Origin: an uncultured Alphaproteobacteria bacterium
Lineage (GTDB): Bacteria; Pseudomonadota; Alphaproteobacteria; HIMB59; GCA-002718135
NCBI GenBank assembly: GCA_902560675.1
Contig: CACEMP010000013.1
Location: forward strand, 1 to 37,272
Length of the DNA: 37,272 nt
Direction: 5' to 3'
Positions 8,751-16,445 of the stretch are shown one piece after another. Positions within the stretch are counted from its first letter, which is position 1. Each line of letters begins with the position of its first letter. The position numbers and the translations under genes are program-made. Under the pieces are notes generated by a model that made no database searches, was not told the DNA's origin, and was given only the letters and a program-made list of their open reading frames with translations.

Positions 8751-9884
8751 GTGGGGACTATATCACTTAAAAATATTTCAAAGTCATTTGGGTCTACACA
8801 AGTACTTAATAATTTGAATGTTGATATAAACGATGGAGAATTCTTAACATTAGTTGGTCCATCTGGTTGTGGTAAATCTACATTACTTAGAATAATTGCA
8901 GGATTGGAACAACAAACTTCAGGCGATGTATTAATAGATAATAAAAATGTAAATAGAGTTAGAGCCAGTGAAAGAGATTTGGCAATGGTATTCCAATCAT
9001 ATGCTCTTTATCCTCATCTAACAGTAAGAAGAAATTTAGAAACTCCATTAAGACTAAGAGACTATAATGCATTTGAAAGACTACCCTTGATTGGTAATTT
9101 TTCTCCTAGCAAAAAAGAAAAAACAGAATCTATAAATCAATTGGTGAATAAAACTTCTGAAACACTAAAAATTTCAGAATTATTAGATAGAAAGCCTGGA
9201 CAATTGTCAGGCGGTCAAAGACAAAGAGTTGCTCTTGGTCGTGCTATGGTTAGAGAGCCTGTTGCTTTTTTAATGGATGAACCTCTTTCAAATTTAGATG
9301 CGGCTCTGAGAGTTCACATGCGATCTGAATTATCTGAACTTCATAATTCACTTAAAACTACTTTTGTGTACGTAACACATGATCAAGCAGAAGCGTTAAC
9401 TATGTCTTCTCGAATGGCAGTTATGATTGATGGAAATTTATTACAACTAGATACACCTCAAGAAGTATATGACAATCCTTCCTCATTAAGTGTAGCTCAA
9501 TTTGTTGGAAGTCCGAAAATAAATATATTTAAAGGAACTGCGGACTCTGGTGGGACGGTGGGTTTTCTCAACGTGAATCTAAAAAGAAAAAGTTCTGAAA
9601 GTAATACAGACTTACATATTGGTATTCGACCAGAACATTTAGAAATTACAAATGAAAGTAATGAAAATACATTTAGTGGAACAGTTGCATATAGAGAAAA
9701 TTTAGGTTCAGATATTTTCTTTCATGTAAATATTGAAGACGGTTCAAATAAAATAATTGTAAGGGGCTTACCACAATTTACACACCAAATTTCAAACGGT
9801 TCTAGTGTGAATATTAAAAGAGTTTCAGATAAAGCATTACTATTTAATCAAGCAGGAATGAGAGTTCAATTTACTAATGCATAA
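8751..9884 (+). CDS. ABC transporter ATPase, UgpC/MalK-like
   Basis: This 377-residue ATPase has Walker A GPSGCGKST (36-44), a Q-loop (FQSYALYPHLT, 81-91), signature LSGGQ (152-156) and Walker B FLMDEP (173-178). A C-terminal MOI/TOBE regulatory domain (about 250-377, with GIRPEH) places it in the UgpC/MalK group that serves carbohydrate and glycerol-phosphate importers. About 20 extra residues (roughly 103-125, containing DYNAFERLPLIGNF) sit between the Q-loop and the signature compared with typical MalK. The start is GTG, set by the AGAGGGGG ribosome-binding site 5-6 nt upstream. It overlaps the first permease gene by 8 nt and is the energy subunit of the putative phosphonate importer. Confidence 0.88.
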   Translation: MGTISLKNISKSFGSTQVLNNLNVDINDGEFLTLVGPSGCGKSTLLRIIAGLEQQTSGDVLIDNKNVNRVRASERDLAMVFQSYALYPHLTVRRNLETPLRLRDYNAFERLPLIGNFSPSKKEKTESINQLVNKTSETLKISELLDRKPGQLSGGQRQRVALGRAMVREPVAFLMDEPLSNLDAALRVHMRSELSELHNSLKTTFVYVTHDQAEALTMSSRMAVMIDGNLLQLDTPQEVYDNPSSLSVAQFVGSPKINIFKGTADSGGTVGFLNVNLKRKSSESNTDLHIGIRPEHLEITNESNENTFSGTVAYRENLGSDIFFHVNIEDGSNKIIVRGLPQFTHQISNGSSVNIKRVSDKALLFNQAGMRVQFTNA

Positions 9885-10833
9885 TTCAAAAGCTCACATA
9901 TGGTTTATTGCACCAGCAATCATACTGATGATAATTATTTTAATCTTTCCTCTTTTTCTTGCAGGAGGAATTTCTTTTACTGACTATAATTTAGGAAACA
10001 AAACATTTGAGTGGGTTGGACTAGAAAATTATGACAAAATGTTCAATCGCAAAACATATGTCAAAATGATTTGGGCTACGGCGACGTATGTTATTGTTGT
10101 CGTTCCAATTTCTGTTGTACTTGGATTATGTGCTGCTATGCTCTTGAATTCACTAAGGTTTGGCGCTGATATATATAAAACAATTTTCTTTCTTCCAGTT
10201 ATGGCAACTCTTCTTGCAATGGCAATTGCATGGGAATTTACTCTTCATCCAACATTAGGAATTGTAAATAGTTTTTTAGCAAATGGCTGTGGGGGAATTA
10301 GGGAATTCATTCTTGGTTTTCATTGGTTGCCTTGGGTAGACTCTCAAGAAAGCTGGTATGCAGTGGCGTGTGCAAACAACATGGATTTTCCTTATTGGTT
10401 AAAACAAAAAAATACTGCGATTTGGACAGTATGTTTCATAGGAATTTGGCAGGCTTTTGGTTTTAACATGGTTTTATATTTAGCTGGCTTAACAAGTATA
10501 CCAAGGGAGTTATACCAAGCTGCAGAAATGGATGGGGCTAAATCTACATGGGAACAGTTTAAACTTGTAACATGGCCAATGCTTGGTCCAACAACTTTGT
10601 TTGTTGTCACTATTACTACTATTAGAACATTTCAGGTATTTGATACAATCGAAATACTTACAAAAGGTGGCCCATCAAAAACAACATATGTCATGATGTA
10701 TGCAATTTTTGAAAAAGCTATTCAGCAAAACTTAACCAGTATTGGTGCAGCAATTACTGTTGTCTTTATTGGATTTATTCTTGTGTTAACATTTTTCCAA
10801 AGATATGTGATTGAAAAGAGGGTGCATTATTAA
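9877..10833 (+). CDS. ABC transporter permease, UgpA/MalF-like
   Basis: This 318-residue membrane protein has six or so transmembrane segments and the ATPase-docking EAA motif at about 213-236 (YQAAEMDGAKSTWEQF). This fits MalF/UgpA-type permeases of the carbohydrate uptake-1 family. A segment at about 136-180 is longer than usual and contains Cys138 and Cys165 in what should be a periplasmic loop. The gene overlaps the ATPase gene by 8 nt, and its last base is the first base of the next permease's ATG, so the importer is translationally coupled. Substrate is inferred from the divergent phnA-phnY-binding protein genes. Confidence 0.87.
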   Translation: MHNSKAHIWFIAPAIILMIIILIFPLFLAGGISFTDYNLGNKTFEWVGLENYDKMFNRKTYVKMIWATATYVIVVVPISVVLGLCAAMLLNSLRFGADIYKTIFFLPVMATLLAMAIAWEFTLHPTLGIVNSFLANGCGGIREFILGFHWLPWVDSQESWYAVACANNMDFPYWLKQKNTAIWTVCFIGIWQAFGFNMVLYLAGLTSIPRELYQAAEMDGAKSTWEQFKLVTWPMLGPTTLFVVTITTIRTFQVFDTIEILTKGGPSKTTYVMMYAIFEKAIQQNLTSIGAAITVVFIGFILVLTFFQRYVIEKRVHY

Positions 10834-11726
10834 TGGAAGCTAAACAATATATTGGAGAGGGTTGGAAACATGCAATCTTAATTATTGGTGCTATCGTAGT
10901 GATGCTCCCTTTTTATATGATGGTTTCAATGTCATTAAAATCTCAGCAAGAAATTCAATCAATTTCTGGTGGTCTTATTGGTGCGCAAGAAACTCAAACG
11001 TTTCCGGTATGTGTTAAAACTGGTTATTCAGAAGAAACATGTACAATGAAGCCATATCAATACAACTATTGGTTTGCTTTTGAGAAAGCTCCTATTCCTA
11101 GATACTTAATGAATGGTGTCATTGTTACTTTATCAATCTTCATCATTCAGGTTCTAGTCGCCTTACCGTGCGCGTATGCACTCGCCAAGTTACGGTTTTA
11201 CGGACGAGAATTTGTTTTCTCGATGGTTTTATTTTGCTTGCTCATTCCAGTTCACGGAATTGCACTTCCATTATATGTTATGTTGGCCCAGGCAGGACTG
11301 GTTGACACCTATTCCGCCTTAATACTCCCCTGGACAATATCGGTGTTTGGAATCTTTTTAATGCGGCAATTCTTTATGACTGTGCCCGATGAATTAATTG
11401 ATGCCGCCAGGATGGATGGTATGGGAGAGTACGCAATCGTATGGAAAGTAATGCTTCCAACTGCAATACCAGCGTTACTTGCTTTTGCAATATTCTCAGT
11501 TGTTGCACACTGGAATGATTATTTCTGGCCTCGTATGGTAATAACAGGAAATAGAGATCTCTTTACTCCACCACTTGGTATAAGAGAATTCAGAGGTGGA
11601 ATTGATAGTGACGAATTTGGCCCTATGATGGCTTCGATAGTTACAGTAACAGTTCCCCTTATAGTTGCTTTTATAATCGCGCAAAAACGATTTATTGAAG
11701 GAATTACTTTGACAGGCATGAAGTAA
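10833..11726 (+). CDS. ABC transporter permease, UgpE/MalG-like
   Basis: This 297-residue permease has about six membrane segments and an EAA motif (LIDAARMDGMGEYAIVWKV, about 188-206), as in MalG/UgpE. The first periplasmic loop carries an insertion with Cys60 and Cys70 (PVCVKTGYSEETC), which is not a normal MalG/UgpE feature and could form a disulfide. The segment from about 11140 to 11420 is clearly richer in G+C than the surrounding sequence. It pairs with the upstream permease and ATPase; the start overlaps the preceding stop by one base. Confidence 0.87.
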   Translation: MEAKQYIGEGWKHAILIIGAIVVMLPFYMMVSMSLKSQQEIQSISGGLIGAQETQTFPVCVKTGYSEETCTMKPYQYNYWFAFEKAPIPRYLMNGVIVTLSIFIIQVLVALPCAYALAKLRFYGREFVFSMVLFCLLIPVHGIALPLYVMLAQAGLVDTYSALILPWTISVFGIFLMRQFFMTVPDELIDAARMDGMGEYAIVWKVMLPTAIPALLAFAIFSVVAHWNDYFWPRMVITGNRDLFTPPLGIREFRGGIDSDEFGPMMASIVTVTVPLIVAFIIAQKRFIEGITLTGMK

Positions 11727-11740
11727 ATTCTTATCTGCTG

Positions 11741-12589
11741 ATGACATTGTCAGTAAATTTTATTTTTATCCTAATTCTTGTTTCTGCTCTATGTCATGCA
11801 GTTTGGAGTGCTATAATAAAATCAAGTAAGAACCCTTTATCGTTAATGGGTATAACGTCTGTCTTAGAAGTTACTATTTTTTTACCTTTAACATTTACTG
11901 TTCCATTTCCAACTTTAGAAGTTTGGTATTTTTTAATTGCAACCGTCATCATTCATGTCATTTATAGATTAAATGTAATTTATTCTTATAGGTACGGAGA
12001 TCTCTCTTACATATATCCAATTTCTAGAGGTAGTTCATGTTTGTTTGTAGCTATAATTAGTATTTTATTTTTAAGTTCTGATATTAGTGTTGCTGGTTTT
12101 GTTGGAATAGTTATTGTTTGTATTGGGCTATTTTTAATTTCTTATTCTAAAAATTTATCTTTTAACTTCAGAGGTTTTGCTCTCGCGATATCAACGGCTA
12201 TTTTAATTACTGCTTACACTTTGGTTGATGGAGTTGGGGTGAGGCTTTCTGAAAATGGTTTTTCATATATCTACTGGCTCTTCACACTTAACGGAATACC
12301 ATTATTAATTATAGGTTTAATCTCTAGAGATGGTTTACGAAAAAGAGAAACATACACTTTTCGCTCTGGTATTGCAGCAGGGATATTTGCAACAACCAGC
12401 TACGCAATTGTAGTTTGGAGCATGCAATTTATAGAAATAGCATATGTCTCTAGTATTAGGGAAATAAGTATAGTCTTTGCTGCAATTATCGGAATGGTTT
12501 TCTTGTTTGAGAAGAATGCAAAATCTAGAATAATTCCAGCTATTTTAATAGTAGGTGGTATTTCGATTGTATATTTTCAAATTCTTTAA
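11741..12589 (+). CDS. EamA/DMT-family transporter
   Basis: This 282-residue hydrophobic protein has about ten predicted transmembrane helices arranged as two EamA repeats, typical of drug/metabolite transporters that often export amino acids or small metabolites. It starts 14 nt after the permease stop and so is probably the last gene of the transporter operon. If so, it may export a by-product or move a related solute, but nothing in the sequence shows the substrate. The link to the phosphonate genes is only positional. Confidence 0.75.
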   Translation: MTLSVNFIFILILVSALCHAVWSAIIKSSKNPLSLMGITSVLEVTIFLPLTFTVPFPTLEVWYFLIATVIIHVIYRLNVIYSYRYGDLSYIYPISRGSSCLFVAIISILFLSSDISVAGFVGIVIVCIGLFLISYSKNLSFNFRGFALAISTAILITAYTLVDGVGVRLSENGFSYIYWLFTLNGIPLLIIGLISRDGLRKRETYTFRSGIAAGIFATTSYAIVVWSMQFIEIAYVSSIREISIVFAAIIGMVFLFEKNAKSRIIPAILIVGGISIVYFQIL

Positions 12590-12624
12590 TCAAAAAATAT
12601 AGACTTTTTCGACTAAAATTTTAT

Positions 12625-12795
12625 ATGACTTTAATGGCTGATGATATTGTAGATGTAGATCCAAAAACTGAAACTATTTCTTGCGATGGTGGTGAAGATG
12701 GTTTAGGACATCCCGCAGTTTATTATACTTTCAATAATGAGAATAAAATTATTTGTGGTTATTGTGGAAAAATATTTATAAGAAAAGATGAGTAA
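12625..12795 (+). CDS. Small zinc-finger protein, zf-CHCC (NDUFS6-like)
   Basis: This 56-codon gene encodes the zf-CHCC pattern: Cys20 in SCDGG, His29 in GLGHPAVY, then Cys44 and Cys47 in ICGYCGK. The family is a short zinc protein common in Alphaproteobacteria and related to the NDUFS6 subunit of mitochondrial complex I. Its bacterial role is not settled. ATG at 12625 is used here; an in-frame ATG at 12634 would remove three residues. It stops 2 nt before the ATG of the FYDLN-type gene, so the two are probably co-transcribed. Confidence 0.85.
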   Translation: MTLMADDIVDVDPKTETISCDGGEDGLGHPAVYYTFNNENKIICGYCGKIFIRKDE

Positions 12796-12797
12796 AA

Positions 12798-13154
12798 ATG
12801 TATAAAGAATCTTGGGGTCTAAAAAGAATTTGTCCAATGTGTAGTAAGCAATACTATGACTTAGGAAGAACGGAACTTGAATGTCCTGAGTGTGGAAAAG
12901 AAATTGAGGTTACTACCATGACTAGGCCAAGACGTGGAAGAAAACCAGGAAGTACAAATGCTGCACCTTTAACCAATCCTATTCCACCAAAACCAAAAGA
13001 AAAAGATGACGAACTTGATATTGAAAATCTTGATATTGAAAACAATGAAGACAATTTAGAGGATGATACTGTACTATTAGAAGATGAAACAGAGATTGAT
13101 CCTTCCGTTGATGTTGGTATTAAACCAAAGGAAGACGGCGAAGAAGAATATTAA
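12798..13154 (+). CDS. FYDLN-acid family protein (TIGR02300-like)
   Basis: This 118-residue protein has an N-terminal zinc ribbon, with CPMC and CPEC pairs flanking YYDLGR (the usual family motif is FYDLN), a short basic Pro/Arg stretch (about 41-52) and a highly acidic Asp/Glu-rich tail. This matches the alphaproteobacterial FYDLN-acid family, which has no firm function. The tail contains a near-repeat (LDIENLDIEN). It follows the zf-CHCC gene by 2 nt and precedes the MFS gene by 23 nt. Confidence 0.85.
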   Translation: MYKESWGLKRICPMCSKQYYDLGRTELECPECGKEIEVTTMTRPRRGRKPGSTNAAPLTNPIPPKPKEKDDELDIENLDIENNEDNLEDDTVLLEDETEIDPSVDVGIKPKEDGEEEY

Positions 13155-13177
13155 TAATTATCAATAAAAAATAAAAA

Positions 13178-14416
13178 ATGTTTAAGGTTCTACAAAACAC
13201 TTGGGCTCTTTTTTTTGGCTTTGCTTTAATTAGTCTTGGTCACGGTTTACAAGGAACACTTATTGGTGTTCGTTCAGTTTTAGAAGGTTTCAGTTTTTTT
13301 GCATCAGGACTTATTATAGCTGGTTATTACGTTGGATACTTAACTGGTGCATTAACAATACCAATTTTTTTACAACGAGTTGGTCACATAAGAGTTTTTG
13401 CCGCTTTAGCATCTCTTGCCTCTATTGCTATATTATTACACTCAGTGTTTGTTCATCCATATTCATGGATGTTTATACGAATATTAACTGGTTTAAGTCT
13501 TGCTGGGATTTATGTGATCATGGAGAGTTGGTTAAATGAAAAATCAACTAATCAAACTCGTGGTCAATTACTTTCTGTTTACATGATTATTACCTTTGTA
13601 TTTGTTGGAGCAGGACAATTTTTATTAAATTTAGGCGATCCAGCTAAAGTTGATTTATTCATTTTAGTATCAATCTTATTATCATTCGCACTTCTGCCTA
13701 TTCTTCTATCTTCAACAGAACAACCCAATACAGAAAGTCCTAAATTTTTTTCTTTAAGAGAATTTTATACTGTTTCACCTTTAGGTTTTGTTGGTGCATT
13801 AGCAACTGGTTTATCGCATAGTGCAGTTTTTGGGTACGGTGCAATTTATGCATCATCTATAAATTTAAGCTTATTTCAAATTTCCCTGTATATGATGATT
13901 ATAACATCAGCTGGTGCCCTATCTCAATGGCCTATTGGATATTTATCAGATAGAATTGATAGACGTGTTATTCTTATTGGTGTTTCTTTTATGGCTTCAG
14001 GTTTAAGTTTATTTTTTGTTTTTGCAAACTTTATGCCACTTACATTATTCTTAATTTTTACTGGTCTTTTTTCAGTTGCTTGTTTACCAATGTATTCACT
14101 TACGGTTGCTCATACAAATGACTTCTTACAACCTAATGAGATAGTATCAGCAAGCGCAACCTTTGGCATACTTATTGGTATTGGATCAATTATTGGACCT
14201 TTGTTTGTATCTAGTTTCATGGAAATTTTGGGAGCGGTAGGTTTTTATATCTATTTATTTTTAATACACGGACTACTAGGATTATTTGGTTTGTATAGGA
14301 TTACACAAAGAACTAAACCGCGTGATCTTGAATCACAATACAATCCTTTACCACGAAATATTAGTCCTGCCGGTATGGAAATGAACCCCGTGACTGAGCC
14401 AACTGAGGACGAGTAA
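13178..14416 (+). CDS. MFS transporter
   Basis: This 412-residue protein has about twelve predicted transmembrane helices. The major-facilitator loop motif is visible between helices 8 and 9 (YLSDRIDRR) and, less clearly, in the first half. The C-terminal 30 residues are hydrophilic. It resembles the alphaproteobacterial MFS group often found beside FYDLN genes; its substrate is unknown. There is no clear Shine-Dalgarno in the A-rich leader. Its last 56 nt overlap the convergent msrQ gene, an unusually long tail-to-tail overlap. Confidence 0.8.
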   Translation: MFKVLQNTWALFFGFALISLGHGLQGTLIGVRSVLEGFSFFASGLIIAGYYVGYLTGALTIPIFLQRVGHIRVFAALASLASIAILLHSVFVHPYSWMFIRILTGLSLAGIYVIMESWLNEKSTNQTRGQLLSVYMIITFVFVGAGQFLLNLGDPAKVDLFILVSILLSFALLPILLSSTEQPNTESPKFFSLREFYTVSPLGFVGALATGLSHSAVFGYGAIYASSINLSLFQISLYMMIITSAGALSQWPIGYLSDRIDRRVILIGVSFMASGLSLFFVFANFMPLTLFLIFTGLFSVACLPMYSLTVAHTNDFLQPNEIVSASATFGILIGIGSIIGPLFVSSFMEILGAVGFYIYLFLIHGLLGLFGLYRITQRTKPRDLESQYNPLPRNISPAGMEMNPVTEPTEDE

Positions 14417-14996
14417 GTCTTTTAAATATTCTGTGAAACAACAAGAGAATAATTATTCCCATATAAATGACTGGTTCAGTTTTATCAGCGCGAACTAAAA
14501 CATAAAAATGCATACTAGCGAGAATGGCTACTGGGTAAATTAAATAATGAATTTTCTTCCATAATTTAAAACCTAGTCGTTTAATCATATTGTTTGTTGA
14601 AGTACTAGCAAGCGGAATTAAAAAAAGAAAACTTATAAAACCAAAAGTTATAAATGGTCTTTTTATAATATCTTGTATGATAAATTGCATATCTAAAAAA
14701 TGATCTAAAACTATGTAAGTGGAGAAATGCAAACAGACATAATAGAAAGCAAAAAGTCCAATCATTCTTCGTAATACAACTATCGATTTTAAAGGTTTTA
14801 TATTTGATAGAGTAGTAATCATAAGAGTTATTATTATTAATTTGAGTGCCATTAGACCTAACTCATCCATTAGTTTTTCGATTGGATTTACTCCAAGATC
14901 CCCAGTAACAAATTGGTATGCCCAGAGTAGACTTGGAAATAGAATTAAAATAAATAAGATAGGTTTACTGCGGTTAAAATTTCTTGTTGAAAACAT
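14361..14996 (-). CDS. msrQ: MsrQ, heme-binding membrane subunit of periplasmic methionine sulfoxide reductase
   Basis: This 211-residue protein has five or six transmembrane segments and the MsrQ (YedZ) pattern: TGDLGVNPIEKL near 31-42, RRMIGLFAFYYVCLH near 76-90 (His90 a probable heme ligand), a KRPFITFGF block and KKIHYLIYP near 146-154 (second heme histidine). It carries electrons from the respiratory chain through heme b to MsrP, which repairs oxidised methionines in periplasmic proteins. It starts 3 nt after msrP stops. Its 3' end overlaps the convergent MFS gene by 56 nt. Confidence 0.92.
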   Translation of the reverse strand: MFSTRNFNRSKPILFILILFPSLLWAYQFVTGDLGVNPIEKLMDELGLMALKLIIITLMITTLSNIKPLKSIVVLRRMIGLFAFYYVCLHFSTYIVLDHFLDMQFIIQDIIKRPFITFGFISFLFLIPLASTSTNNMIKRLGFKLWKKIHYLIYPVAILASMHFYVLVRADKTEPVIYMGIIILLLFHRIFKRLTRPQLAQSRGSFPYRQD

Positions 14997-14999
14997 TCA

Positions 15000-15917
15000 T
15001 TAATAAAATTTATTTAAATCTAAATCTTTGTAGAGATGTGCTACTTCTTCTTCATAGCCATTAAACATAAGTGTTTCTCTTCTTTTAAACTCTCCAATTC
15101 GTCTCTCTGTTCCTTGACTCCATCTTGGATGGTTAACATTAGGATTAACATTAGCATAAAAACCATATTCCCAAGGAGCTAAAGTTTCCCAGGATGTTTC
15201 AGGTTGTGTATCTAAAAATCTAATTTCTACGATTGATTTAATTGATTTGAAACCATACTTCCATGGAACAACTAATCTTATGGGTGCACCATTTTGATTA
15301 GGCATTTCATGACCATACAATCCAGTTGCTAATATTGTTAAAGGATTCATTGCTTCATCCATTCGAAGCCCTTCTCTATATGGCCAAATGATTGTTCTCT
15401 TTTGCTGACCTGGCATTTCTTCTGGCCTGAATACGGTTACAAACTGAACATACTTTGCTGAGCTTAAAGGTTCGGCCATTTTTATAAGTTCAGATAATTG
15501 AAAACCTTGCCAAGGAATAACCATGGACCATGCTTCAACACATCTCAATCGATACACTCTATCTTCTATTGTTACATTTGATAAAATTTTTTCTAAGTCA
15601 AATGTTTGAGGTTTTTTCACAAGACCATCTATTTTTATTGTCCATGGTCTAGGTTTAAAATTTCCAGAGTTTAAATGAGGATGTTTTTTATGGGTGCCAA
15701 ATTCATAGAAATTATTGTAGGTTGTAATTTCTTCGTAAGAATTAAGTTTGTCGTTTTCATTTAAGTTTTTATTATAAATTGAAAGGTCGCTGTCATGGTT
15801 TGCAAACACTGATGAAGCAACTGTTGCCAGTGCTGCACTAGCTAAAGATCCCTTAATGAACTTACGTCTATTTAAATATGTCCTATAAGGCGTAATTTCA
15901 GACCCTAAAATTTTCAT
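15000..15917 (-). CDS. msrP: MsrP, molybdopterin catalytic subunit of periplasmic methionine sulfoxide reductase
   Basis: This 305-residue molybdoenzyme of the sulfite-oxidase fold has a twin-arginine signal (NRRKFIKGS, residues 16-24, followed by an alanine-rich stretch to about 40). The molybdenum-binding cysteine is Cys126 in RLRCVEAWSMVIPW. The C-terminal block KYGFKSIKSIVEIRF is also characteristic of MsrP (YedY). It reduces methionine sulfoxide in exported proteins. The usual MsrP partner msrQ follows directly, and a cytochrome c gene precedes it by 51 nt on the same strand. Confidence 0.93.
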   Translation of the reverse strand: MKILGSEITPYRTYLNRRKFIKGSLASAALATVASSVFANHDSDLSIYNKNLNENDKLNSYEEITTYNNFYEFGTHKKHPHLNSGNFKPRPWTIKIDGLVKKPQTFDLEKILSNVTIEDRVYRLRCVEAWSMVIPWQGFQLSELIKMAEPLSSAKYVQFVTVFRPEEMPGQQKRTIIWPYREGLRMDEAMNPLTILATGLYGHEMPNQNGAPIRLVVPWKYGFKSIKSIVEIRFLDTQPETSWETLAPWEYGFYANVNPNVNHPRWSQGTERRIGEFKRRETLMFNGYEEEVAHLYKDLDLNKFY

Positions 15918-15941
15918 AGTAATTATATATATCTAAAATAT

Positions 15942-15971
15942 TAGAATTGAAGTTTTGCTTCTACAATTCTA
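15942..15971 (-). other. Inverted repeat between the cytochrome c gene and msrP
   Basis: TAGAATTG and CAATTCTA form an 8-bp inverted repeat, with an inner AAG/CTT pair, overlapping the cytochrome c stop codon. It could be a weak terminator or an mRNA-processing hairpin in the 51-nt gap, but the following sequence is only mildly T-rich. Confidence 0.35.
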
Positions 15972-16376
15972 GTTTTTAAAGTGTGAATTATATTTATTTA
16001 TTATGTTTTCTGGCCATGTACTTTTGATAAATTCTATAATAGACCAAACATCGTCATCTGATAACGTATCATTGCCAAGCATTTTTCCTTCATAGTCAGG
16101 AATTAATTTTTTAAAACCATATTTAGTGACTTGAAATAAATACTTAGGAGAATGATGCCAGGTATGGCCAGTGCCATTAAGAGGAGGTGCTCTTCGGTGA
16201 CCATCTTCATCTAATGATTTATTCCACTCTTCATGACCAGCTAAATTACCCATATGACACCCAGCACAATTTTCAGCATATAGTTTCATACCCTTAAAAA
16301 CATCAGCTTCTGCTGCATGAATAGTTGATCCAATGAATAAGATTGTGAGTGTTGTAATAAATTTTAGCAATTGCAT
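15969..16376 (-). CDS. Small secreted class I cytochrome c
   Basis: This 135-residue protein has a signal peptide (residues 1-21, ending IHAA) and a single heme c site, CAGCH at 37-41. A probable distal methionine is in GKML near residue 100, and the C-terminal helix pattern (DDDVWSIIEFIKS) is typical of class I cytochromes. It is likely a periplasmic electron carrier. It sits upstream of msrP and msrQ on the same strand, which raises the possibility that it links to that repair system, although MsrP is normally served by MsrQ alone. No RBS better than the A/T-rich leader is visible. Confidence 0.85.
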   Translation of the reverse strand: MQLLKFITTLTILFIGSTIHAAEADVFKGMKLYAENCAGCHMGNLAGHEEWNKSLDEDGHRRAPPLNGTGHTWHHSPKYLFQVTKYGFKKLIPDYEGKMLGNDTLSDDDVWSIIEFIKSTWPENIINKYNSHFKN

Positions 16377-16445
16377 TTTTATTTATATAATTTTTTAAAT
16401 CTAAATTTCATTACAAATGTGTCTTTTTTTTGATAGGATGTATAA

